DNA from: an uncultured Hyphomicrobiales bacterium
GTDB lineage: Bacteria > Pseudomonadota > Alphaproteobacteria > Rhizobiales > Aestuariivirgaceae
Direction of reading: 5' to 3'
DNA length: 7,690 nucleotides
NCBI GenBank assembly: GCA_903930095.1
Contig: CAIYXE010000236.1
Coordinates: forward strand, 1-7,690
Shown here: piece by piece, positions 1 through 6,011 of the stretch
Layout of the letters: every line of letters starts with the position of its first letter
Position numbering within the stretch: position 1 is the stretch's first letter
Translations under genes and position numbers: made by a program
Notes under the pieces: generated by a model
What the model saw: only the letters and a program-made list of their open reading frames with translations
The model's database searches: none
Told to the model about the DNA's origin: nothing

Positions 1-144
1 CGTCTGGCGAACCCCGGCACCGCGCCGGCGGTGCTGATCGAAGTCCAGACGGGTTCCTATCTGGGCGAAGATGATGTAATTCGCCTCGAGGACGTGTACA
101 ATCGGATGGCATCAGAGACGGAAGCGCTCGACGACGTGTCATGA
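1..144 (+). CDS. manC: Mannose-1-phosphate guanylyltransferase / mannose-6-phosphate isomerase, C-terminal end (partial)
   Basis: Only the last 47 residues and the stop codon are in the window; the frame is open from base 1. The segment reads RLANPG, then IEVQTG, then YLGEDDVIRLEDVY. This matches the conserved end of the cupin-fold isomerase domain in type II ManC/AlgA/CpsB enzymes (typically HRLxNPG, then EVQxGxYLGEDDIxRxED). These cytoplasmic enzymes make GDP-mannose from mannose-1-phosphate and GTP, and many also isomerise fructose-6-phosphate to mannose-6-phosphate. The nucleotidyltransferase domain lies outside the window, so whether the enzyme is bifunctional cannot be seen. The stop at 142-144 overlaps an ATG at 141 (ATGA), suggesting translational coupling to the next gene. 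GDP-mannose is the substrate of the Gmd encoded downstream, which supports the assignment. Confidence 0.85.
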   Translation, partial: RLANPGTAPAVLIEVQTGSYLGEDDVIRLEDVYNRMASETEALDDVS

Positions 145-257
145 ACACCGCCACCTGGACCGATAGCGCGCCACGCCGTGAGCGCGCCACTGGCCAATGG
201 GCCTGGCCGGCGGCCATCGCGGTTGCGCTCCTGGCGGGCAACTCACCGTGGCGGTGA
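141..257 (+). pseudogene. Displaced N-terminus of the sugar transferase (38-codon open frame)
   Basis: An ATG at 141 overlaps the manC stop as ATGA, the usual arrangement for a coupled downstream gene, but its frame ends at a TGA at 255-257. The 38 residues start MNTATW and end in a hydrophobic run, WPAAIAVALLAG. At that point the sugar transferase frame continues with QLTVAVILAVITPYLL. Adding one G to the GGG at 236-238 gives codons CTG GCG GGG CAA CTC. This joins the two hydrophobic runs into one membrane helix and yields a protein of about 450 residues. By hand count, 25 of the 31 codons from AAC 144 to GCG 234 end in G or C, like the real genes here. I read this as the true N-terminus separated by a one-base loss, either a real mutation or a sequencing error. 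An independent small peptide is less likely. Confidence 0.6.
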
Positions 258-1492
258 TACTGGCTGTCATCACACCTTATCTGTTGCGTTTCAGTCTGGA
301 CGGCTTCACGGATCTGACGGACCATGCGAAAGAAGCGATAACCGGGCAGCTCGCGCTTGATCTGCATGTCTTCGGTCCTGCATGGCCTTTGCTGGGCGTC
401 GTCCTCACCCATGGCTCTTTTCGCCTGTTGTCCGGTTATCCGGGTGAAAACAAGTTCTCTTCCGCCGTCCCAGCCACATTGTTTGGCTTTGGGAGTGCCT
501 TGCTTTTTCTCGTGATGACTCGTTTCGACTACTCCCGGTTTCTGTTGATCAGCAGTTTTTTCGCGACGCTGTTCTGGTACAGTGCGGTGAACTTGCTTCA
601 AGGACGGATATCCCGGAAGCGCCTGTTGCTGATCCCGATCGGAACGGCGCGTGACCTGGCTCGCATCAAGAGTGTCGAGTGGCTGAAACTCACCCAGCCT
701 CAAGACATGGCCCTCGTGATTAAGAGTGACGGCGTGGTGATCGATCTCGAAACGGATCTGCCGAAGGATTGGAGCGACTTCCTCATCCATTGCGCGAGCG
801 AGGGCGTGCCTGTCTTTGACAGCACCCGAACACGGGAACTGCTGACAGGCCAGGTCGAACTCGTGCATGCCGGCGATATTGGCATCGATGCGCTGCTTCC
901 GAAGCGCCCCTATCTGGCCATGAAATCACTGATTGATGTCACGATGGCGCTGGCCACTCTGCCTGTCACGCTGCCACTCATCGCCATCGCCGCCGCCGCC
1001 ATAAAGCTCGACAGTCCAGGACCTGCATTCTTCGTCCAAAAGCGTGTCGGCTTCCGGGGACGGCTGTTCGACTGTTACAAGCTTCGGACCATGCAGGACA
1101 GAGCGGATCAGGTTGGACTGGCCTTCACCAGCAACGGCGATCCGCGTATCACCCGCCTGGGGATGGCGCTCCGCAAGTATCGCATTGATGAGCTTCCGCA
1201 GGTTCTGAACATCATCAAGGGCGACATGAGCTGGATCGGTCCAAGACCGGAGGCCGTGGTGCTGTCGGAAGAGTACCAGCGGCACATACCATTCTATGCA
1301 TTCCGCCATGCCGTGAAACCAGGGATCAGCGGCTGGGCGGCCGTAATGCAAGGCAATGTCGCTGAAGTCGAGGCCGCGACGGTGAAGTTGCAACACGATT
1401 TCTTCTACATCAAGAATCTCTCTCCCTGGCTCGATGCATACATTGCCAGCAGGACGGTCTGGATCCTGCTCTCCGGCCATGGGTCGAAGTGA
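197..1492 (+). CDS. Polyprenyl-phosphate sugar-1-phosphate transferase (initiating glycosyltransferase), start uncertain
   Basis: This membrane enzyme of the bacterial sugar transferase family (PF02397; WcaJ/PglC-like) moves a sugar-1-phosphate from a nucleotide sugar to undecaprenyl phosphate, the first step of a repeat unit. From the 197 start (431 residues), hydrophobic stretches lie near 15-33, 88-108 and 112-135. A soluble linker follows, then the catalytic domain from KSLID near 243. It has a membrane helix at about 250-268, SPGPAFFVQKRVG near 273-285, YKLRTM at 294-299 and DPRITRLG at 315-322. RIDELPQ carries the expected Asp-Glu pair at 331-332, followed by GPRPE near 348-352 and PGISGW near 375-380. 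The sugar it transfers cannot be read from sequence. The 197 start is doubtful: it lacks a ribosome binding site and its first residues are atypical. An in-phase stop at 179-181 rules out an upstream start in this frame. The likely original start is ATG 141 in another frame (see the 141-257 entry). Confidence 0.88.
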   Translation: MGLAGGHRGCAPGGQLTVAVILAVITPYLLRFSLDGFTDLTDHAKEAITGQLALDLHVFGPAWPLLGVVLTHGSFRLLSGYPGENKFSSAVPATLFGFGSALLFLVMTRFDYSRFLLISSFFATLFWYSAVNLLQGRISRKRLLLIPIGTARDLARIKSVEWLKLTQPQDMALVIKSDGVVIDLETDLPKDWSDFLIHCASEGVPVFDSTRTRELLTGQVELVHAGDIGIDALLPKRPYLAMKSLIDVTMALATLPVTLPLIAIAAAAIKLDSPGPAFFVQKRVGFRGRLFDCYKLRTMQDRADQVGLAFTSNGDPRITRLGMALRKYRIDELPQVLNIIKGDMSWIGPRPEAVVLSEEYQRHIPFYAFRHAVKPGISGWAAVMQGNVAEVEAATVKLQHDFFYIKNLSPWLDAYIASRTVWILLSGHGSK

Positions 1493-1621
1493 GAGCATGA
1501 GGATGCCGCCCTTCTTCTCCATGCATTTATCGAGACTTGCGCAATTCCGTAGCGCTGCCGGTGAGCATCTTCCAACTGTCATTGTTACTGGCGGCATCGG
1601 ACTCCATGGTGCGGCGCGAAC

Positions 1622-1626
1622 AGGAG
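1622..1626 (+). promoter_or_regulatory. Ribosome binding site of gmd
   Basis: AGGAG sits four bases before the ATG at 1631. It is the clearest Shine-Dalgarno sequence in the window and fixes the gmd start. The 138-base gap before gmd shows no convincing promoter or terminator and no other gene. Confidence 0.65.
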
Positions 1627-1630
1627 ACCC

Positions 1631-2716
1631 ATGCCGAAAATCGCATTGATCACGGGTGTCACAGGTCAGGATGGCGCGTACCTCGCGGAGCTGCTGCTGT
1701 CGAAGGGATACGAGGTGCACGGCATCAAGCGCCGCTCATCGTCCTTCAACACAGGCCGCATTGACCACCTCTACCAGGACCCCCATGAGGCCGGCCGCCG
1801 CCTCATTCTCCATCATGGCGACATGACGGATGCAACACACCACATCCGGATCGTGCAGGAGACACCACCCCCCGAGATCTACACCCTGGCGGCCCAGAGC
1901 CACGTAGCGGTGAGCTTCGAGACAGCGGAGTACACCGCCAATGCCGATGCACTCGGTACACTGCGCCTGCTTGAGGCGATCAAGCTGCTCGGCCTCAAGG
2001 ACAGGACGCGGTTCTACCAGGCCTCGACCTCCGAACTTTACGGGAAGGTGCAGGAGGTGCCGCAGCGGGAGACCACCCCCTTTTATCCCCGCTCGCCCTA
2101 CGCGGCAGCGAAGCTATATGCTTATTGGGTGGTGGTGAACTACCGCGAAGCCTACGGGCTTCATGCTTCGAACGGCATACTCTTCAATCACGAGAGCCCG
2201 CTCCGCGGCGAGACCTTCGTCAGCCGGAAGGTCACGCGTGGCGTTGCCGCCATCGTGCTGAATCTCGCGGACCGGCTCTACCTTGGCAATATTGATGCGG
2301 AGCGCGACTGGGGCCACGCACGCGATTACGTTGAAGGCATGTGGCGGATGCTGCAGCAGGAGGCGCCTGACGACTATGTTCTTGCCACAGGCCGCAAGAA
2401 CTCGGTGCGCCACCTCGTCACCCTTGCCTTCGCATGCGCGGGCATTGACATCGCGTGGGAGGGCGAAGGCATCACCGAGCGCGGCATCGAGCGCGGCACG
2501 GGCCGCGTACTTGTTGAGATCGATCCGCGTTACTTCCGCCCCACGGAAGTCGATCTTCTTCTGGGCGACGCCTCCAAGGCGCGCCGTGTACTGGGCTGGG
2601 AAGCCCGGACTTCCTTTGAGGACATGATCGCGGAAATGGTCGTGGGCGATATCCGTCTTCTGGAGCGTGAGAAGGTCCTTGACCGCGCCCGATTGCCGGA
2701 TGCGACCGGGCAGTGA
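1631..2716 (+). CDS. gmd: GDP-mannose 4,6-dehydratase
   Basis: This cytoplasmic enzyme converts GDP-D-mannose to GDP-4-keto-6-deoxy-D-mannose, the first committed step to GDP-L-fucose, GDP-rhamnose or GDP-perosamine. The 361-residue protein is an extended short-chain dehydrogenase. The NADP-binding glycine motif GVTGQDG is at residues 9-15, followed by [18 protein letters not shown] near 31-48. The catalytic residues fall at the same numbers as in E. coli Gmd: Thr133 and Glu135 in STSELYG, and Tyr157 with Lys161 in YAAAK. The family signatures [15 protein letters not shown] (186-200) and [14 protein letters not shown] (225-238) are intact. Length and motifs indicate a full, active enzyme. AGGAG lies just before the ATG. 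The gene ends 10 bases before the GT2 gene, and the presence of fcl further down points to GDP-L-fucose as the product. Confidence 0.97.
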   Translation: MPKIALITGVTGQDGAYLAELLLSKGYEVHGIKRRSSSFNTGRIDHLYQDPHEAGRRLILHHGDMTDATHHIRIVQETPPPEIYTLAAQSHVAVSFETAEYTANADALGTLRLLEAIKLLGLKDRTRFYQASTSELYGKVQEVPQRETTPFYPRSPYAAAKLYAYWVVVNYREAYGLHASNGILFNHESPLRGETFVSRKVTRGVAAIVLNLADRLYLGNIDAERDWGHARDYVEGMWRMLQQEAPDDYVLATGRKNSVRHLVTLAFACAGIDIAWEGEGITERGIERGTGRVLVEIDPRYFRPTEVDLLLGDASKARRVLGWEARTSFEDMIAEMVVGDIRLLEREKVLDRARLPDATGQ

Positions 2717-2720
2717 GGGA
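2715..2720 (+). promoter_or_regulatory. Ribosome binding site deciding the GT2 start
   Basis: GAGGGA begins within the gmd stop codon and lies six bases before ATG 2727. It supports that start over the in-frame ATG at 2667. Confidence 0.5.
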
Positions 2721-2726
2721 CGGCCA

Positions 2727-3482
2727 ATGAAGATCTCAGTCCTCACCGTCTGCCGCAACGCGGAAGCGACGATTGCGCGCACCATCGATTCCTTTCTCGC
2801 GCAGGAGCACGGCGACAAGGAGATGATCATCATCGACGGCGCCTCGTCCGATGCGACGCTCGCCGTGGCCGGGCGTTACCGCGCGCCGCGAATCCGCATC
2901 GTGAGCGAACCCGACAGGGGCATGTACGACGCCCTCAACAAGGGGCTCGCTCTCTACGAGGGCGACGCGATGGGTGTGCTCAATGCTGACGACCGCTACC
3001 ACGACACGCAGGTCCTCTCACGCGTGGCGGAAGGCCTCTCGTCCGCCGATGCCGTCCATGGCGACCTCGATTTCCATGATGGCGCGGGCCGCATCGTGCG
3101 CCGCTGGCGGGCGACACCCCGGCCGCCAGCGGGTTTCGCCTCGGGCTGGATGCCGGCACATCCCACCTTCTATGTGAGGCGCGGTTTGGCTGAGACCGTT
3201 GGCGGCTTCGACCTCACCCTCCCGACCGCCGCCGACTACGAGTGGATGCTTCGGTCGATCGACGTGGTGGGGTGCAGTCTGGGCCGTGTCCCATACGTGA
3301 TGGTGGACATGGCGCTTGGCGGTCGCAGCACATCGAGCCTGACCGCCCATCTGCGGCATAATCTCGAGGCACTGCGGGCGCGCCGGCGCTGGCTTGCGGC
3401 GGGCGTGGTGGATTGGGCCTTCGTTGCCAAGCCCGCCTCGAAGCTCAGGCAGCTGGCGCCGCGGCGGGAGCGGGCCCGATGA
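2727..3482 (+). CDS. Family 2 glycosyltransferase, WcaE-like
   Basis: A 251-residue GT-A fold glycosyltransferase without membrane segments, close in length to E. coli WcaE (about 248). It probably transfers a nucleotide-sugar donor to the lipid-linked repeat unit on the cytoplasmic face. Seen in order: MKISVLTVCRNAE at the start, IIIDGASSD with Asp37, SEPDRGMYDALNKG (60-73, typical of this subgroup), the metal-binding region as NADD at 86-89, GWMPAHPTFYVRR near 140-152, and AADYEWMLR with Asp170 and Glu172. I chose ATG 2727 because the family begins right there and GAGGGA at 2715-2720 precedes it at six bases. An in-frame ATG at 2667 would add 20 unrelated residues inside gmd. Its position between gmd and fcl makes GDP-fucose or GDP-mannose a plausible donor, but that is inference. 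The stop overlaps the fcl start (ATGA). Confidence 0.9.
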   Translation: MKISVLTVCRNAEATIARTIDSFLAQEHGDKEMIIIDGASSDATLAVAGRYRAPRIRIVSEPDRGMYDALNKGLALYEGDAMGVLNADDRYHDTQVLSRVAEGLSSADAVHGDLDFHDGAGRIVRRWRATPRPPAGFASGWMPAHPTFYVRRGLAETVGGFDLTLPTAADYEWMLRSIDVVGCSLGRVPYVMVDMALGGRSTSSLTAHLRHNLEALRARRRWLAAGVVDWAFVAKPASKLRQLAPRRERAR

Positions 3483-4459
3483 CGGAGCCAGAGATTTACG
3501 ACCTCAACGGCAAGCGCGTCTGGGTCGCGGGCGAACACGGCATGGTTGGCTCCGCCCTGGTGCGCCGGCTTCAGCGCGAGCATTGCAGCCTGCTGCGGAT
3601 GCCGCGGCGCGCCATCGATCTTCGCGATCAGGCCGCGACCTCGATCTGGATCAAATCCTGCAAGCCGCAGGTGATTTTTCTCGCCGCAGCGCGGGTGGGC
3701 GGAATTGCCGCCAATGCCGCAATGCCGGCGCAGTTTCTCTACGACAACGTGATGATCGCCGCGAACATCATCCACGCCGCTCATGAGGCGGGTGTCGAGC
3801 GTCTGCTGTTTCTCGGATCGACCTGCATCTATCCAAGGGACGCCGCGCAGCCGATCCGGGAGGAAGCGTTGCTCACCGGACCGCTTGAGAAAACCAACGA
3901 GTGGTACGCCATTGCCAAGATTGCCGGCCTCAAGCTTGCCCAAGCCTACCGCAGGCAGTATGGCGCGGACTTCATTTCGTGTCAGCCCACGAATCTCTAC
4001 GGCCCGGGCGATAACTATGACCTCGATAGCTCTCATGTGCTGCCTGCCCTGCTCAGAAAGATCCACGAAGCCAAGCAGGCGCAAGCCGGGAGCATGACGG
4101 TATGGGGAACCGGGAGACCCATGCGCGAGTTCCTGCATGTCGACGATCTTGCCGACGCTGCGGTATTCCTGATGCGGCACTACGCGGGCGAGATGCCGAT
4201 CAATGTGGGCTCGGGCCAGGAGATATCGATCGCCGGTCTTGCCCGGCTGATCTCGACGGTCGTGGGATTTGAGGGCGAACTCGTCTTCGACAGGACGCGG
4301 CCAGATGGCACTGCACGAAAACTCGCCAATTCATCGCGACTGAATGCACTCGGATGGAAGAGTGCGCGATCCCTGGAGGACGGCGTCAGGCAGACCTACA
4401 CCGACTGGCTGGCCACGATGCCATCGGATGAGAGATCGAACGCCGCCCGTACAGAATAG
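3479..4459 (+). CDS. fcl: GDP-L-fucose synthase (GDP-4-keto-6-deoxymannose epimerase/reductase)
   Basis: This enzyme epimerises GDP-4-keto-6-deoxymannose at C3 and C5 and reduces C4 with NADPH to give GDP-L-fucose. The 326-residue product matches the family length (E. coli 321). The glycine motif GEHGMVG is at residues 18-24 and the AAARVGG segment at 69-75. Active-site residues are all present at a constant offset of +7 from E. coli Fcl: Ser114 and Cys116 in GSTCIYP, Tyr143 and Lys147 in YAIAK, and His186 in SSHVLPALLRK. QPTNLYGPGDNYD (169-181) and GTGRPMREFLHVDDLA (210-225) are also family signatures. ATG 3479 is preferred because it overlaps the upstream stop as ATGA and has GGGAG at 3466-3470. 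An earlier in-frame ATG at 3413 lies inside the GT2 gene and adds only non-family residues. It is the last gene of this plus-strand run; no further plus-strand gene follows. Confidence 0.96.
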   Translation: MTEPEIYDLNGKRVWVAGEHGMVGSALVRRLQREHCSLLRMPRRAIDLRDQAATSIWIKSCKPQVIFLAAARVGGIAANAAMPAQFLYDNVMIAANIIHAAHEAGVERLLFLGSTCIYPRDAAQPIREEALLTGPLEKTNEWYAIAKIAGLKLAQAYRRQYGADFISCQPTNLYGPGDNYDLDSSHVLPALLRKIHEAKQAQAGSMTVWGTGRPMREFLHVDDLADAAVFLMRHYAGEMPINVGSGQEISIAGLARLISTVVGFEGELVFDRTRPDGTARKLANSSRLNALGWKSARSLEDGVRQTYTDWLATMPSDERSNAARTE

Positions 4460-4473
4460 CAGCTCGCGTGTTT

Positions 4474-4493
4474 GTGGAGCGGCAACGCTCCAT
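4474..4493 (+). terminator. Small hairpin after fcl, possible terminator
   Basis: GGAGCG (4476-4481) pairs with CGCTCC (4486-4491) across a GCAA loop, a GNRA-type tetraloop, and the stem extends by one T-A and one G-T pair. It starts 15 bases after the fcl stop, in the gap between two converging genes, where a terminator is expected. No T-run follows on either strand, so it is not a classic intrinsic terminator. It may instead stabilise the 3' end of the mRNA. Confidence 0.35.
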
Positions 4494-4591
4494 TCGTAAA
4501 GGGCAAGGCTTCTCTTCGTGCGCTTTGATCGCTCAATGCCTGACGGCGCCATGCGCCTCGCACAGTCGGGAAGGTTCAGGACCAATTCCGA

Positions 4592-5356
4592 TCAATTAGG
4601 CGTGACTGGATTGTCGTTATCATCGCCGTCATCGCCACTGAGGAGCAGCACCGCCACGCCGCCTGCTCCAATAGCAACGGCTCCCAACCCCAGAGCAACG
4701 CCAGTCTCCGCGGAGGTGGTTGTGGAGGCTGTTTCCTGCTCAGGCACCTGTCCTGCGGCACGGCATGGCGCAACGTCATCGATAATCAAAAACGTTTCCG
4801 CTTCGACAACATATTCGCACTTCTCATCCAGGAAATAAAGCGTGACAGAGCTCTCCTGCCCGGCAAATACAGTGTCGCCAGCTTGGAGCCTTGTCCCGCT
4901 CTTCAGGTCGCCCAGCCCCTCCCCGACGTTTGCCAATGTTCTCGGCCCGCTCTTTGAGGTCACATCGGCAACGATTTCATCCTGATCCGCTGCGGCCGGC
5001 GTGATCACCGCCGGAGCAGCTTCGGTCTCGGCGCGCTGTGCATCGAGCTTGGCGGACTCCGGTTCGGCGGCACAGGGCGACGCCTTGGCAATGACCAGAC
5101 TATTGCCGTTGGCCACCCGAATCACGCAGCCATCTGCGATGTATCTCACCTCAACGAAGCTGTCTTTTCCGGTGACCACCCGGTCCTTTACCGCCAAGGG
5201 CATCTGGCCCCGTAAAGCCAGGTTGTTTTCACCACGCGAGATCGACAGGCCGGTTCCGCCATGCTTTGTGACGAACGCCGTCTCAGAGGCCATCGCAATC
5301 GCGGGGAACAATAACAAAGCCCCGACTGCTGCTGAGACCAATATGCGTTTCCTCAT
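4592..5356 (-). CDS. Secreted or membrane-anchored protein with two FecR-like units
   Basis: A 254-residue exported protein of unknown function. I chose ATG 5356 because it gives a clear signal peptide: basic MRKR, a hydrophobic core, then AMA before SE near residue 23. In-frame sequence upstream (up to GTG/ATG-type starts near 5509) only adds an atypical leader. Two similar segments follow, at about 29-95 and 131-198. Each has a FecR-like pattern (L, G, D-x-V-x-x-G, S-x-V) and ends with a Cys pair exactly 18 residues apart (Cys77-Cys95, Cys180-Cys198), each second Cys being preceded by Pro. They look like a tandem duplication with one disulfide per unit. A Pro/Ala-rich linker joins them, and a Thr/Ser-rich stretch leads to a Gly-rich hydrophobic helix (about 219-239) and an acidic Asp-rich tail. 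Short proteins with one such unit and a Gly-rich C-terminal helix are common in proteobacteria and mostly uncharacterised. It faces fcl and is transcribed alone. Confidence 0.8.
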   Translation of the reverse strand: MRKRILVSAAVGALLLFPAIAMASETAFVTKHGGTGLSISRGENNLALRGQMPLAVKDRVVTGKDSFVEVRYIADGCVIRVANGNSLVIAKASPCAAEPESAKLDAQRAETEAAPAVITPAAADQDEIVADVTSKSGPRTLANVGEGLGDLKSGTRLQAGDTVFAGQESSVTLYFLDEKCEYVVEAETFLIIDDVAPCRAAGQVPEQETASTTTSAETGVALGLGAVAIGAGGVAVLLLSGDDGDDNDNPVTPN

Positions 5357-5386
5357 GGACCACGTGTCCCTTCGTTTCGTGATTGA

Positions 5387-5416
5387 TGTATGCCGCGAAT
5401 GGAGGGTACATGTCAA
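5387..5416 (-). promoter_or_regulatory. Candidate sigma-70 type promoter of the FecR-like gene
   Basis: On the minus strand a perfect TTGACA (5411-5416) is followed after 18 bases by CATACA (5387-5392), which matches three of six bases of the -10 consensus. A start of transcription near 5380 would give a 5' leader of roughly 25 bases before the ATG at 5356. The leader contains GAAGGGA, a weak and rather distant ribosome binding site. The -35 box is strong; the -10 is poor, so another sigma factor or an activator may be involved. Confidence 0.45.
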
Positions 5417-5444
5417 TGACGAGCCTGTCCGGAGCAAGCCGGTC

Positions 5445-5458
5445 CCACATATTTGTGG
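5445..5458. promoter_or_regulatory. Short inverted repeat upstream of the promoter, possible operator
   Basis: CCACA and TGTGG face each other across TATT, forming a 14-base dyad about 29 bases beyond the -35 box of the FecR-like gene. Its AT-rich centre stands out in GC-rich surroundings. Size and position suit an activator site, but no regulator can be named and a dyad this short can arise by chance. Confidence 0.2.
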
Positions 5459-5815
5459 CTGCATATTCGGATCATCTGCTTTGCGCCGCATGAGAACTGG
5501 CCGGGACAATCGGCGTTTGCCAAGGCATATGCTGTGCGCGAAACTGGTCTGGTGTGCGGGGTCGGAAGATGGCGCTGCCTCACTTGGCGGAAGCAGCGGC
5601 GAGCCGCTTGGGGATCAGGAGAGTCGAATCGCGTTGCGGCTGGCTGGCGACAGGAGCCGGATGGTCCAGTGTAGAAGAAGAGGAGGGATCCAAATCATCC
5701 TGCCATGCCTTTGAAAATACGATGGTATTCACTACGTCTTATTCAGCAACCCCAGCACTGACCCCAGCGCCAGACAAGGCCCGAAACAATCCCGGAACAA
5801 CCTCGACCGGACTGA

Positions 5816-5870
5816 ACTGCACTGCACTGCACTGCACTGCGCTGCACTGCACTGCGCTGCACTGCGCTGC
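5816..5870. repeat. Pentanucleotide tandem repeat, 11 copies of RCTGC
   Basis: Eleven uninterrupted 5-base units: eight ACTGC and three GCTGC, in the order A A A A A G A A G A G by first base. A 15-base unit (ACTGC ACTGC GCTGC) is present twice in a row at 5831-5860 and a 10-base unit (ACTGC GCTGC) twice at 5851-5870. This suggests growth by slippage at several scales. It lies in non-coding DNA, about 140 bases beyond the stop of the gene ending at 6012 and about 460 bases upstream of the FecR-like gene. Since 5 is not a multiple of 3, copy-number changes would shift any frame that crosses it. Confidence 0.95.
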
Positions 5871-5909
5871 ACCGGAGCGGCCCCAGCGCAGCTTCCGCCA
5901 CAGGCCAGT

Positions 5910-5935
5910 AGGCCCCCTCACCTAGGGGAAGGCCT
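5910..5935 (-). terminator. GC-rich interrupted hairpin, possible 3' end of the minus-strand pair
   Basis: AGGCC (5910-5914) pairs with GGCCT (5931-5935), and CCCT (5915-5918) with AGGG (from 5924), around a small loop and with a few unpaired bases on one side. It lies about 75 bases beyond the stop codon at 6012. There is no T-run, so termination is only a possibility. Confidence 0.25.
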
Positions 5936-6011
5936 CAACGAAACACCGGCCAGAGCCCCGCACCGGGCCAGCCGCCCTCCCCCGTGACAGGCCCCATCGA
6001 ACGACCGCGGG

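Larger units (their letters stand above)
5459..6011. other. Long spacer without a convincing gene
   Basis: This 553-base stretch separates two minus-strand units. Open frames cross it on both strands (for example 5554-5925 plus, 5739-5921 minus), but they have low-complexity or unremarkable translations, no ribosome binding site and no recognisable family, so I do not call them genes. It contains a weak hairpin at 5595-5608 (AGCGG, loop CGAG, CCGCT), the pentanucleotide array at 5816-5870 and a GC-rich interrupted hairpin at 5910-5935. I see no tRNA, rRNA, insertion sequence or attachment site. Confidence 0.6.

Noticed and set aside
926..1720. 264-codon minus-strand open frame opposite the sugar transferase and the start of gmd
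   Set aside because: It lies opposite two well-supported genes, matches no family and is explained by high GC content.
2114..2833. 239-codon minus-strand open frame opposite gmd and the GT2 start
   Set aside because: Antisense to an enzyme with a complete set of catalytic motifs; no domain signature or ribosome binding site.
3236..4180. 314-codon minus-strand open frame opposite GT2 and fcl
   Set aside because: Long only because both real genes are GC-rich; the translation shows no recognisable fold or family motif.
5001..5714. 237-codon plus-strand open frame opposite the FecR-like gene and extending into the spacer
   Set aside because: Its first half is antisense to a gene with a signal peptide and repeated domains, and the rest shows no family features.
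5711..5745. TTGAAA with AT-rich bases downstream, as a possible plus-strand promoter
   Set aside because: No -10 match at 16-18 bases and no plus-strand gene follows.
5816..5870. Possible CRISPR array
   Set aside because: The units are 5 bases long and contiguous, with no spacers, and no cas gene is in the window.
5554..5925. Plus-strand open frame crossing the pentanucleotide array, giving a repeated CTALH peptide
   Set aside because: The periodic peptide is a by-product of the DNA repeat; there is no ribosome binding site or conserved domain. The minus-strand frame here (5739-5921) is rejected for the same reason.
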